A program made the position numbers and the translations under genes. A stretch of DNA of 34,485 nt, from assembly GCA_964594665.1 (NCBI GenBank), contig CAZQNY010000020.1, forward strand, positions 1 through 34,485, given 5' to 3'. Positions within the stretch are counted from its first letter, which is position 1. The number at the start of each line of letters is the position of its first letter. This stretch comes from BM520 sp964594665. GTDB lineage: Bacteria; Bacteroidota; Bacteroidia; Bacteroidales; BM520. The notes below the pieces were generated by a model. It saw only the letters and a program-made list of their open reading frames with translations, was not told the origin of the DNA and searched no databases. Below, piece by piece: positions 9,480-17,794 of the stretch.

Positions 9480-10868
9480 ATGAATAACCCTGATCAATTA
9501 AACATTCTGGTTCTTGATGATGATAACCTGTACAGGAAGCTGGCAAGTTCAATATTACGTTCTGATTTCACTGTGTTTACAGCGAGTACACCATCCAAAG
9601 CATTTGAGATATTTTCCAATGCAAAGGTGGATATTCTGATATGCGATTTCCAGCTGCCCGAGATGAATGGCCTGGAGGTTGTCAGAAGGGTGAAAGAACA
9701 ATATCCTGATGTGGAAATCATTATGATCAGTGCCGAGGCCAATATGGATACGGTTATTGAGGCCTTAAGGCTGGGAGCAGCAGATTTTTTCACCAAACCC
9801 TTTAACTTCGATTCGGTGAAAATTTCTATTGAGAAGACAAAAAAATTCGTCGCGCTGAATAATAAGCTTCGCCAGACAGAGCTTAGTAACCAGCTTCTTA
9901 CCAAGGAGCTCAAAGAGAAAGAAGGCTTTGAGATCATTAGTAAGAGCAAGGTAATGGACGACATCAAGCAGATTATGTACAAAGTAGCTCAGAGTAAAGA
10001 TACTTCTGTAATAATTACCGGGGAGAGTGGTGTTGGTAAAGAGCTTGTTGCCAGGGGTATTCACCTGATGAGTGAGCGTCATGATAAGCATTTTGGTGCG
10101 GTAAATATGTCAGCAATTCCGGAATCACTTTTTGAGAGTGAGTTTTTTGGCCATAAAAAAGGGGCTTTTACCGGTGCTATTGCCGACCGTGCCGGGTGGT
10201 TTGAAATTGCTGATAAAGGGACACTTTTCCTGGATGAAATCGGTGATATGCCCATGAACCTGCAGATAAAGATGCTTCGGGTGCTGGAAGACCGAAAATA
10301 TATTAAGCTGGGATCGCAAAAGGAGCAGAAATTTGATGTCAGACTCGTTGCTGCGACCAATAAGGATGTGCATGAAATGAAGTCAGGAAAGGATTTTCGC
10401 CTTGATCTGTTCCACCGCCTTGGAACGTTCGAGATTTTTGTTCCACCACTGCGGCAAAGGGTTGTGGATATTCCTGTACTTATTGATCATTATGTGAATG
10501 TTTTTGCCGGCAGAATGCGAAAAAAAATTGAAGGTATCGATCCGGGAACCATGGAGACACTAAAGCAATATCCTTTCCCCGGGAATGTCAGGGAATTACG
10601 AAACCTGACGGAAAGAGCTGTAATCCTGTGTGATACCGGTGTGATTACTACCGATCATTTCCCGAATATCACTGAAACACCTTCCGGAGGTGGAATGTCA
10701 GGGTTCCATACCGATATCTTTGACCTGGAAGAAATTGAGAAGCAAACAATTCTACGGGCACTGGAGAAAACCGATTACAATAAATCTGCAGCAGCAGAAC
10801 TTTTGAATATCAAATGGAATGCCCTGCATCGCAGATTACAGAAATTTAATATTGTACTTCCTGATTAA
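9480..10868 (+). CDS. sigma-54-dependent response regulator (NtrC family)
   Basis: This 462-residue transcription activator has all three parts of an NtrC-type protein. The receiver domain carries D56 in LICDFQLPEMNG. The AAA+ domain has Walker A GESGVGKE (181-188), the sigma-54-contacting loop GAFTGA (228-233) and Walker B LFLDEIGD (249-256). A Fis-type helix-turn-helix occupies about residues 416-462. It should act as the output of the two kinases upstream, opening promoters held by RpoN. I saw no clear -24/-12 sigma-54 promoter in this window, so its targets may be elsewhere. Its stop codon lies three bases from the stop of the convergent leucine-rich-repeat gene, so the transcripts must overlap. 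Confidence 0.95.
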   Translation: MNNPDQLNILVLDDDNLYRKLASSILRSDFTVFTASTPSKAFEIFSNAKVDILICDFQLPEMNGLEVVRRVKEQYPDVEIIMISAEANMDTVIEALRLGAADFFTKPFNFDSVKISIEKTKKFVALNNKLRQTELSNQLLTKELKEKEGFEIISKSKVMDDIKQIMYKVAQSKDTSVIITGESGVGKELVARGIHLMSERHDKHFGAVNMSAIPESLFESEFFGHKKGAFTGAIADRAGWFEIADKGTLFLDEIGDMPMNLQIKMLRVLEDRKYIKLGSQKEQKFDVRLVAATNKDVHEMKSGKDFRLDLFHRLGTFEIFVPPLRQRVVDIPVLIDHYVNVFAGRMRKKIEGIDPGTMETLKQYPFPGNVRELRNLTERAVILCDTGVITTDHFPNITETPSGGGMSGFHTDIFDLEEIEKQTILRALEKTDYNKSAAAELLNIKWNALHRRLQKFNIVLPD

Positions 10869-10871
10869 TCG

Positions 10872-11609
10872 TTAATTGTAGGTGATAACCTGACAGTTGG
10901 GACTGATGTTTCTCAGGCTGTAAGGGAGAATATTATTCCGGTCTATATAAAGAAATTCCAGGTTTCGGATATCTCCCAGCGAGGGCGGTAGCTCTACAGC
11001 CGGGCCGCAGCGGGCAACATTCAGTTCTTTAAGGGTTTTCAAATTCCCTAATTCCCAGGGTAGAAAGAGCAGGTCGTTTCGGTCGATAAACAGCACTTCA
11101 AGATTTTCCAGATCCCCGATTTCAGGGGGTAATTTGCGTAAATCATTATGCGAGAGATGTAAAAAACGTAGATTCTTCAGTTTTCCTATTTCAGGGGGTA
11201 TGCTATCGAGTTGGTTATTCTGTAAATATAACTCTTCGAGGTTTTTCAAATTGCCAATTGATGCAGGAATTTTTTTCAGACTATTATTTTTTAAAGATAG
11301 TTTTTTCAGATTTGTAAGATTTCCAATCTCCTCAGGTATCTCTTTAAGACGGTTGGAGCTTATTACTAATTCTTCCAGATTGTAAAGCTCCCCAATAGTT
11401 GCCGGTACTTCATGAAGGCAATTGCGAAACAATGTCAGGCGCTCCAGTTTTTTTAGCCGGTTGATATCGTCAGGAAGCCCTGAGAGTTTTCTGTTGGAAA
11501 TTGTCAGTCGTGTGGTTGTTGAAGAATTTAATAGCGCTGACTCAAGCTTTGGCATACCCGAACAGGATACAAGAAAGCACACAGAAAGGAATAAAAAATA
11601 TTTCTTCAT
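10872..11609 (-). CDS. leucine-rich-repeat lipoprotein
   Basis: The protein is almost wholly leucine-rich repeats and is exported as a lipoprotein. The ATG at 11609 is chosen because it gives a signal peptide with a lipobox (LVSC, Cys16) and because a strong promoter lies at 11630-11659, which excludes the longer in-frame ORF beginning at 11711. The 245-residue product has about nine LRRs of 23 residues with the pattern LxxLxLxxNxLxxIPxxIGxLxN, similar to the small LRR proteins of many environmental bacteria. After the lipidated Cys the residues are SGMPK, without an acidic surface-export signal, so a periplasmic-facing location is as likely as the surface. LRRs bind proteins or other ligands; the partner is unknown. 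It is convergent with the NtrC-type regulator gene. Confidence 0.85.
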   Translation of the reverse strand: MKKYFLFLSVCFLVSCSGMPKLESALLNSSTTTRLTISNRKLSGLPDDINRLKKLERLTLFRNCLHEVPATIGELYNLEELVISSNRLKEIPEEIGNLTNLKKLSLKNNSLKKIPASIGNLKNLEELYLQNNQLDSIPPEIGKLKNLRFLHLSHNDLRKLPPEIGDLENLEVLFIDRNDLLFLPWELGNLKTLKELNVARCGPAVELPPSLGDIRNLEFLYIDRNNILPYSLRNISPNCQVITYN

Positions 11610-11629
11610 TGGGTGTTGGATTAGATGCA

Positions 11630-11659
11630 CAAAGATAGCACTTAAATCTGTATTTTCAA
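11630..11659 (-). promoter_or_regulatory. Bacteroidota-type promoter of the LRR lipoprotein gene
   Basis: Read on the minus strand, TTG (11657-11659), 19 bases, then TATCTTTG (11630-11637) match the Bacteroidota consensus TTG-N19/20-TAnnTTTG fully. The expected transcription start is near 11623, about 14 bases before the ATG at 11609. This decides the start codon of that gene. Confidence 0.8.
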
Positions 11660-11674
11660 CCAAAGAGAAATAAT

Positions 11675-11703
11675 AAAGGCTGCCGGAATATCCGACAGCC
11701 TTT
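11675..11703 (-). terminator. terminator of the eight-PKD-repeat protein gene
   Basis: Two 13-base arms (11675-11687 and 11691-11703) pair with one mismatch around a three-base loop, and T-rich sequence follows on the minus strand. The site lies 27 bases after the stop of the PKD gene and just upstream of the LRR promoter, so it separates the two transcripts. The plus-strand side also ends in a T run, so it may work in both directions. Confidence 0.75.
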
Positions 11704-11729
11704 TTAATCACAGGGACAATATAGCCTTG

Positions 11730-14402
11730 CTATTTGATAAATTTTTGTGTTGCTACTGATCCGTCAGCTGAATGCAGTTGCATGATATAGAGTCCCTTTT
11801 CGAAATCTGAAGTATTTACTTCAATGTGATTTGAAGCAGCTTTTGCTGAATATGATGCCTTATAAATCTGTTGACCCAGAGCACTGGTTATTACCAGGTA
11901 CATTGTTTCATTTTCTTCCGCGTTGAATGTAATATTCATTACTTTATCAACAGGGTTGGGGTACAGGTTAAGAGATGAAATATTTAATACTTCATTAATG
12001 CCTGTAGACCCGGTACTGCTATGTAATGCTGAATATGACATTGTTTCCAGATTCACTTCAACACTGTAAACATGCGAACATCCATCTTCTGTTTCAATAC
12101 CCAGCGTTACCAGATATGTGCCTGACTGTTCATATGTATGTGATGGATTTTGTTCGTAACTGGCAGTGCCGTCACCGAAGTTCCAGCTCCAGCTTGAAAC
12201 AGCACCAATTGACATATCGTGGAACATAACTTCCAGTGGATTTTCAGTAAATTCCGGAAGGAAGAGTGCTTCACAAGGATTGTTATTCCAGGGCTCATCA
12301 ACAAAGATCTCCATTGCCAGTGAGTCGGCGCATTCTTCTCCTGAAATGGCCAGTGTTACAATGTATATTCCTGCTTCCGCATAGGTGTGCTGAGGGTTCT
12401 GTTCAGCAGAGGTGTTATTGTCACCAAAATTCCAGAACCAGCTGTCGATATTCCCCATTGACATATCAGTGAAAGCAATGGTCATATCAGAGATATACTC
12501 AGGGAAGAACATTGCGTGGCAGTTTTGTGGAGGCCATCCGCCACCTTCGCCAACGTGAATATGTCGTACGCGGGTATCAGTACATTCATCTGAGACAATA
12601 GTCAGTGCAACAAAGTACATTCCTTCTTCAGCGTATGTGTGTACCGGATTTTGTTCTGCAGAAACATCACCATCACCAAAATCCCACATGTATTCTGTAA
12701 TGCTGTCTGATACACTCATATCAAAGAATTCAACAGTAAGGCCATCTTCCAAAACATTCCAGTCGTAGTCGGCATGGCAGTTTTGTGGTGGCCAGTTATT
12801 TCCAACGTTTACACGTTTTGTTTTTGTATCCTGACACTCAGTACCTGAAATAGTCAGTGATACTTCATAGTTTCCTTCTTCACTGTATGTATAGGTTGGA
12901 TTCTGTTCATAGCTTACCTCTCCGTTACCAAAATCCCACATCCATTCGGTGATATCTTCACCCTGAGAAACATCTTCAAACTGAACGGTAAGGTCGCCAA
13001 CAATGTTCCAGTGGAAATTGGCATGGCAGTTTTGTGGTGGCCAGATAGAATCACCAACAAAAACAGGCATTTCAATAATGCTGTTGCAGGAATCTCCTGT
13101 TACTTCGAGGCTTACCATATACATACCCTCTTCAGCATAAGTGTGATAAGGATTTTGTTCGACAGAAGTTGTTGAGTCACCGAAGTTCCAGTTCCAGGCA
13201 TTGATATCCCCCATCGACAAGTCGATAAACGCGAGCGTAAAAGGATCTTCTGTGAATTCATAAAAGAACATGGCCTGGCATCCCTGTGGAGGCTGGTAGG
13301 CATGAACATGAACATTTTTAACCTTCATATCCTGACAATCATCACCAAAAATGGTTAAAGAAACCTCATACATTCCTTCTTCAGGGAAGACATGCAATGG
13401 GTCCATTTCATCAGAAAAAGAGCCATCGCCAAAATCCCAGAGATATTCATCGATGTCCTCACCCTGTGAAGCATTAAAGAATTGTACAGTAAGGTTGTCC
13501 ATCATTTCCCAGTGGAAATTGGCATGACAGCCCTGAGGGGGCCATACCGAATCCATAACATGAACGGGCATTTCAATGGAACTGTTGCATTCTTCACCTG
13601 CGATAGTGAGTGAAACGAGGTACATGCCCTGTTCAGCAAAGGTATGTTCGGGTTCCTGGTCATCAGAAATTGTTCCGTCGCCGAAGTCCCAGAGATATTC
13701 GTCGATATCTTCACCCATGCTAAGGTCGATAAACTGAATAGTTAATCCTTCTTCCGGTTCATATCCAAACATTGCCTGGCAGCCTGGCTGCGGAGGAATA
13801 GAGTCCATTACATGAACCATTTTAGTTCTTTCATCCGAGCACTGACCTCCGGAGATAGTCAGGGTTACGGGGTATAAACCGGGTTCAGCAAAGAGATGTA
13901 CAATATCTTCTCCTGTACCGGTGGTTCCATCACCAAAGTCCCATGACCATTCATCGATTTCATCGCCCCATGAATCATCTTCAAATGCTATTTGCAGTCC
14001 TTCCAGTGGTTGCCAGTGAAAGTTGGCATGGCATTGTGTGCCACCGCCGCCGCCTTCCTGGCAGATGTGGAACACCACGGTAAGCATTTCTCCATTAATA
14101 AAAGGAAACACCTCTTCCAGTGTATTCATGGTACACCAGTCAAATACCTGCGTCATAACTTCTCCCTGGTATCCGTCAGGTGCCTGGAGGATGATTTCAA
14201 AAAAACCGGTCTCATCAGTCATGGCATCAGCCATAATGCTGTCGTTAGGTAAAAATGCCATTACAGGAACACCCGGAGCCGGCTGTCCTTGTTGTCCCAT
14301 CATCACTTGTCCGTTAATGGTCATCTCATCGGCTCTTGCAATACCCGACAGAACGAATATCATCATCAGAGCGGACAGGATCATTGTACCAAATTTCTTC
14401 AT
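11730..14402 (-). CDS. eight-PKD-repeat surface protein with T9SS sorting domain
   Basis: This 890-residue protein is probably secreted by the type IX system and attached to the cell surface or released. It has a signal peptide ending near ARA (residue 24), an N-terminal Ig-like/CarboxypepD_reg-like domain (about 26-118), eight PKD repeats (124-786) each with a WDFGDG- or WNFGD-type core, and a C-terminal type A sorting domain starting near NLYPNPVDK (about 812-890). The repeats are 77-86 residues long, very acidic, joined by WPPQ-type linkers, and each holds two cysteines at the same places. PKD domains usually act as spacers or bind protein or glycan partners; no catalytic domain is seen. 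The gene lies 122 bases downstream of the carotenoid operon on the same strand, behind a possible terminator. Confidence 0.92.
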   Translation of the reverse strand: MKKFGTMILSALMMIFVLSGIARADEMTINGQVMMGQQGQPAPGVPVMAFLPNDSIMADAMTDETGFFEIILQAPDGYQGEVMTQVFDWCTMNTLEEVFPFINGEMLTVVFHICQEGGGGGTQCHANFHWQPLEGLQIAFEDDSWGDEIDEWSWDFGDGTTGTGEDIVHLFAEPGLYPVTLTISGGQCSDERTKMVHVMDSIPPQPGCQAMFGYEPEEGLTIQFIDLSMGEDIDEYLWDFGDGTISDDQEPEHTFAEQGMYLVSLTIAGEECNSSIEMPVHVMDSVWPPQGCHANFHWEMMDNLTVQFFNASQGEDIDEYLWDFGDGSFSDEMDPLHVFPEEGMYEVSLTIFGDDCQDMKVKNVHVHAYQPPQGCQAMFFYEFTEDPFTLAFIDLSMGDINAWNWNFGDSTTSVEQNPYHTYAEEGMYMVSLEVTGDSCNSIIEMPVFVGDSIWPPQNCHANFHWNIVGDLTVQFEDVSQGEDITEWMWDFGNGEVSYEQNPTYTYSEEGNYEVSLTISGTECQDTKTKRVNVGNNWPPQNCHADYDWNVLEDGLTVEFFDMSVSDSITEYMWDFGDGDVSAEQNPVHTYAEEGMYFVALTIVSDECTDTRVRHIHVGEGGGWPPQNCHAMFFPEYISDMTIAFTDMSMGNIDSWFWNFGDNNTSAEQNPQHTYAEAGIYIVTLAISGEECADSLAMEIFVDEPWNNNPCEALFLPEFTENPLEVMFHDMSIGAVSSWSWNFGDGTASYEQNPSHTYEQSGTYLVTLGIETEDGCSHVYSVEVNLETMSYSALHSSTGSTGINEVLNISSLNLYPNPVDKVMNITFNAEENETMYLVITSALGQQIYKASYSAKAASNHIEVNTSDFEKGLYIMQLHSADGSVATQKFIK
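12045..14033 (-). repeat. tandem array of eight PKD-domain repeats of about 250 bp
   Basis: Inside the PKD gene the repeats begin at residues C124, C208, C292, C375, C459, C542, C628 and C710. Two classes can be told apart. Class A begins CHANFHW or CHADYDW and ends with basic QDxKxK- or TDTRVR-like strands. Class B begins CQAMF or CHAMF and ends with IEMPV- or LAMEI-like strands. The order is A B A B A A B then a divergent B-like last unit, which suggests that A-B pairs were duplicated. Stretches around the linkers are nearly identical in DNA. Confidence 0.85.
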
Positions 14403-14434
14403 AAAATTGTAGTTTAAATATTAACACTTTTTGC

Positions 14435-14478
14435 TTGCATAAAAATGATGCAGAAGAGCAAAAAGGTTGCATAAAAAT
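14435..14478. repeat. two identical 12-bp direct repeats in the leader of the PKD gene
   Basis: TTGCATAAAAAT occurs at 14435-14446 and again at 14467-14478, 32 bases apart from start to start, about three helical turns. They lie 33-76 bases upstream of the PKD gene's ATG. They may be binding sites for a regulator; chance is possible in such AT-rich DNA. Confidence 0.45.
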
Positions 14479-14486
14479 AGTTTAAA

Positions 14487-14517
14487 AAAACAGAATGAAA
14501 CAGCATATGTCTGTTTT
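14487..14517 (-). terminator. possible terminator after the carotenoid operon
   Basis: On the minus strand AAAACAG (14511-14517) can pair with CTGTTTT (14487-14493) across a 17-base loop, and further T residues follow. It begins eight bases after the crtI stop codon. The stem is short and AT-rich, so some read-through into the PKD gene is likely. Confidence 0.4.
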
Positions 14518-14524
14518 CTGATAA

Positions 14525-15997
14525 CTATTTATAGTTGTAAACTCTTTCAGCAGTGAGCTTTGAGCCTATTACAGCCATAGGAAGACCTGCTCCCGGGAGA
14601 GTGCTGGCGCCAACATAAAAAGTATTTGTAAACACTTCGTCGTAGTTTTTAGGCCGGAGGGCACCAATCTGTAGCATAGTATGTGATAAACCCAGCCCGG
14701 CGCCTTCATAAAGTTTAAACTGATCGCGCCAGTCTTCCGGAGTGTAGGCTTCACGCATTACAATATGGCCTGATATATCCCTGCCGATACGGTTTGAGAA
14801 ATCTGAAATTATGCTGTCAATAATGGCATCACGATCCGACCAGTCACTTTTAAAAATCAGGTTGGGTACAGGGCACACAAAAAACAATGCCTCATGACCT
14901 TCAGGAGCACATGCATCGTTATGTTTTGAAATTACATTTACATAGTAATAAGGCTTTTCCAGCGTTCCGGGGTCTTTCATCACCTGCCCTGCGTACTCTT
15001 CATAATTATTTCCAAGGTAATAATTGTGGTGTTCCACTTCCGGAAGTTTTATGTCGAGACCTATGTAAAACGTCAGATAACCCATAGTCCACGACATTTT
15101 CTTCAGCTTTTTGGGTGCGAATTTCCTACGGTTAAAAACAGTGCCCCTGAATAGCGCTGCATCAGCGTTGATAACAAAAATGTCGGCATCCCACGATTTG
15201 CCGTTTTTATCAATAAGCTGTGTAAGCTGTTTGCCGTCACCTTTGTAGTCAATAATTTCCGTGTTATAATGAAAAGTTGCGTTATGTTTTTCAAGCAAAC
15301 CGACCATGCCTTCCACAATTTTGTACATGCCGCCTCTTACGTTGTAATATCCGGTGTAATCGAATTCGATATGCGATAACAGTGTGTATACTGCATTGGT
15401 ATCAAAAGGGGTGCGTCCCAGGAAGAAGGCAATAAGCGATACGATACGCCTGACTTCCCTGGAGTCGAAATAGCGACCTGCCTGCCGCCAGAAAGTTTTA
15501 TACAACACCGGGAGATGTTTGGGATTTACTGTAAGCAGTGCTTTTACATAGGCTGCAAGGCTATCAAAATTTTGCTGGATCACCACATCGACAGTATCAT
15601 TATACAACGCTTCACATTTTTTAAGGTAGCGTTGGAATTTATGTTTAAAATCCGGTTCATAGGGCTCAAACTGTTCAGCAAGTTTATCAATATCTTTATA
15701 AAGAAAGAATTTTTGATCGCTACCGCTGAAGTTTACGGTATACAGCGGGTCAAGCTCAACAAATTCAAAGGGCATTTCAACGTTACAATCCTTGACAAGC
15801 TCTTCGAACATATAAGGCATAGAGAAAAAACTGGGGCCCACATCAAAGGTAAATCCATCCTTTTTCAGCTGATTAAGTCGTCCTCCTGCCTGATGGTTTT
15901 TTTCAAAAAAAACAACGTCATAACCTCTTGTTGCCAATCGTAAACCTGTGGAAAGCCCGCCTAAACCGGTTCCGACGATAATTACTTTTTTATTCAT
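14525..15997 (-). CDS. crtI: phytoene desaturase (CrtI family)
   Basis: This FAD-dependent carotenoid desaturase should convert phytoene to lycopene or a partly desaturated product. The 490-residue protein has the N-terminal dinucleotide-binding motif VGTGLGGLSTG, an FEKN-like beta-strand end and the C-terminal bacterial-type CrtI signature GASTLPGAGLPMAVIGS. Length and layout match the family. It is the last gene of the carotenoid operon and overlaps the TPR gene by eight bases. It is the only desaturase here. The related 1-hydroxycarotenoid 3,4-desaturase CrtD shares this fold, but with crtB in the same operon the phytoene desaturase role is more likely. Confidence 0.92.
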   Translation of the reverse strand: MNKKVIIVGTGLGGLSTGLRLATRGYDVVFFEKNHQAGGRLNQLKKDGFTFDVGPSFFSMPYMFEELVKDCNVEMPFEFVELDPLYTVNFSGSDQKFFLYKDIDKLAEQFEPYEPDFKHKFQRYLKKCEALYNDTVDVVIQQNFDSLAAYVKALLTVNPKHLPVLYKTFWRQAGRYFDSREVRRIVSLIAFFLGRTPFDTNAVYTLLSHIEFDYTGYYNVRGGMYKIVEGMVGLLEKHNATFHYNTEIIDYKGDGKQLTQLIDKNGKSWDADIFVINADAALFRGTVFNRRKFAPKKLKKMSWTMGYLTFYIGLDIKLPEVEHHNYYLGNNYEEYAGQVMKDPGTLEKPYYYVNVISKHNDACAPEGHEALFFVCPVPNLIFKSDWSDRDAIIDSIISDFSNRIGRDISGHIVMREAYTPEDWRDQFKLYEGAGLGLSHTMLQIGALRPKNYDEVFTNTFYVGASTLPGAGLPMAVIGSKLTAERVYNYK

Positions 15998-16727
15998 TTT
16001 TCAGGGATTTTATAATTTTTGGATAAAGTTCATTCTTAACCCAATGAAATTCGGGTTCTATTGATAAAGCCTGCAGGCAATACTTTTCTGCGGCTTTGAA
16101 ATCTTCTGTTTCGTAAGTTGTTGTGATAAGCGTAATATAAAGACTCAGGTAATTCCAGTCATTGGCTGGTGTGTCATATGCAGCGATGTACTTTCTCAGG
16201 CTTTTTTTATATAATTCGATGGCTTCTGTTTTTGAACCGCCAAAGAGTGCAGGGGTGTAGTATTTTATATTTGCCTGTTGCAGAATAGCGAGGTAATTTT
16301 CGGGGTTCAGGTTTACAGCTTTGCGGGCATATTCAATACTTTTTGGCCCCAGAAAGGGTGCTTTGTATGGCGCCAGGGCAATGCGAAACCCGGTATAGGC
16401 AGCCCGATATGCATAAACAGAGGATAATTCGTAATGCAAATCTTCAAGCATATCCATGTGATTCCCTGCGCGTTCCATGTATTCGCGCGCTTCATCGTAT
16501 CGCTCTTTTCCTATGCACCAGCCAATATATCCGTATGCGTAATTTACCAGCTCCAAGCGTTGTTTTGGCGTTTTTTGTCTCTCCTTCTCCATCGTATCGA
16601 CAACCTCCTTCCATGGCGACATATCATCGCCCGTAAAGGCCCTATAAATAACCTCGCTGTGCTGCCCGAAGACCACCATATACGACAGTATAAAAATCGT
16701 TATTATGAAATATCTCTTCCTTTCCAT
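15990..16727 (-). CDS. exported TPR-like protein within the carotenoid operon
   Basis: This 245-residue protein has a signal peptide or N-terminal anchor (IITIFILSYMVVFGQ) and then helical repeats of TPR type, seen in stretches such as ESEYA-spaced alanine/tyrosine helices around residues 60-110, 130-175 and 195-235. No catalytic motif is visible. It overlaps the glycosyltransferase gene by 25 bases and crtI by eight, so it is translated as part of the operon. I do not recognise a specific family. A scaffold or helper for placing the pigment in the envelope is possible but unproven. Confidence 0.75.
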   Translation of the reverse strand: MERKRYFIITIFILSYMVVFGQHSEVIYRAFTGDDMSPWKEVVDTMEKERQKTPKQRLELVNYAYGYIGWCIGKERYDEAREYMERAGNHMDMLEDLHYELSSVYAYRAAYTGFRIALAPYKAPFLGPKSIEYARKAVNLNPENYLAILQQANIKYYTPALFGGSKTEAIELYKKSLRKYIAAYDTPANDWNYLSLYITLITTTYETEDFKAAEKYCLQALSIEPEFHWVKNELYPKIIKSLKNE

Positions 16728-17794
16728 TGGTAGTTCCCTTTTTTGTATCGTATTCCTATAGCACGAAAAATTATAAAACCCATAACAAAATGCTGAGTTA
16801 TCATGAATACCAGATTTTTAAACATATTTTGTCTGCTGGTGGATGATATAAAAACTCTTGTGAGAATGATAACCGCTAAATAGAGCCATAGCGCCTGAAT
16901 ATCATATAATGCCACTGGAATAAATCCCAGTGTTGTTATCAGCCAGAATAAAACCGCCATAATAGCCGAGTTGCCGAAAAACATAAGTATATTTTTTGTA
17001 AATCCGTTTACAGCGTCTTTAAAACCATGGTACATCCGGCAGGAGATATTTCGTGATGCAGCAATGCAAGCCACTTTTACGCCGTTTTTCTTATAGTACC
17101 GCGAGATATTTATATCCTCAACAGGTGAATTTTTGAATTTTTTGTGTGGTAAAAGTTCCCGGTATATATTGGCATCGAAGAACATAAATTGACCGTTTGC
17201 CGCCGAATGGGAAGTAAAGGGTGATATGCGAACAAAAAGCAGTGGCAGCAGCGACAGCAGGATGTAATTCATTACCGGAACAGTGATCCATTCACCGTTG
17301 GTGTTCATTTCTTGAATGGGAAACATAGATAAAAGCCCGAGCTTGTGGCGTTTCATTCTGCCCAGGGCATCTTCAATGATGGAATTCTCAGGGATAACAT
17401 CGGCATCCAGGAAGAGGAGCCATTGCCCGCAGGCCTCTTTTGCCAGCTGGTGGCATGCATTGTTTTTTCCAAGCCAGCCCTCAGGAAGCCCTTCTGAACG
17501 TATAAGGCGAACACGGGAATCACTTTTGGCCTTTTGTTCTACAATACTTGCCGTATCGTCTTCCGACTGGTCATCAAAGACCAGGATCTCAATATTGGAG
17601 TAGGAGAGTTGGTTGAGTGAAGTTAATAACCTGCCGATATTTTTTCCTTCATTGCGGGCAGGAATCAACACTGAAATAAGGTTATCGTCCCCGATTTTTC
17701 CCCTGAGGGGTTGTTGCGGAAAAACAAAATTAATCCAGGCGGTAAAGAATTGTATTACAGCCAATAAAATAACTATTGTTGCAATGTATATCAT
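16703..17794 (-). CDS. membrane family 2 glycosyltransferase (CruG/CrtQ-like)
   Basis: This 363-residue enzyme probably adds a sugar to the hydroxyl group made by the CruF-like hydratase. It has one N-terminal membrane segment, a GT2 domain (SVLIPARNEG near 41, DDQSEDD near 74, GWLGKNNAC near 106, DAD at 130-132, SPVEDINISRYY further on) and about three or four C-terminal membrane segments. The layout matches carotenoid glycosyltransferases of the CruG/CrtQ group and also the hopanoid-linked HpnB group; operon context decides for the first. Its ATG overlaps the acyltransferase stop by four bases, and its 3' end overlaps the TPR gene by 25. The sugar donor is unknown. Confidence 0.87.
   Translation of the reverse strand: MIYIATIVILLAVIQFFTAWINFVFPQQPLRGKIGDDNLISVLIPARNEGKNIGRLLTSLNQLSYSNIEILVFDDQSEDDTASIVEQKAKSDSRVRLIRSEGLPEGWLGKNNACHQLAKEACGQWLLFLDADVIPENSIIEDALGRMKRHKLGLLSMFPIQEMNTNGEWITVPVMNYILLSLLPLLFVRISPFTSHSAANGQFMFFDANIYRELLPHKKFKNSPVEDINISRYYKKNGVKVACIAASRNISCRMYHGFKDAVNGFTKNILMFFGNSAIMAVLFWLITTLGFIPVALYDIQALWLYLAVIILTRVFISSTSRQNMFKNLVFMITQHFVMGFIIFRAIGIRYKKGNYQWKGRDIS

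Noticed and set aside
11610..11711. N-terminal extension of the LRR protein from an upstream ATG
   Set aside because: A consensus promoter lies inside it, the extension would bury the lipobox signal peptide, and it overlaps the terminator of the gene before.
12045..14033. Regular repeats that could suggest a CRISPR array or satellite
   Set aside because: The period of about 250 bp is in frame and each unit translates to a PKD domain, so it is a protein repeat.
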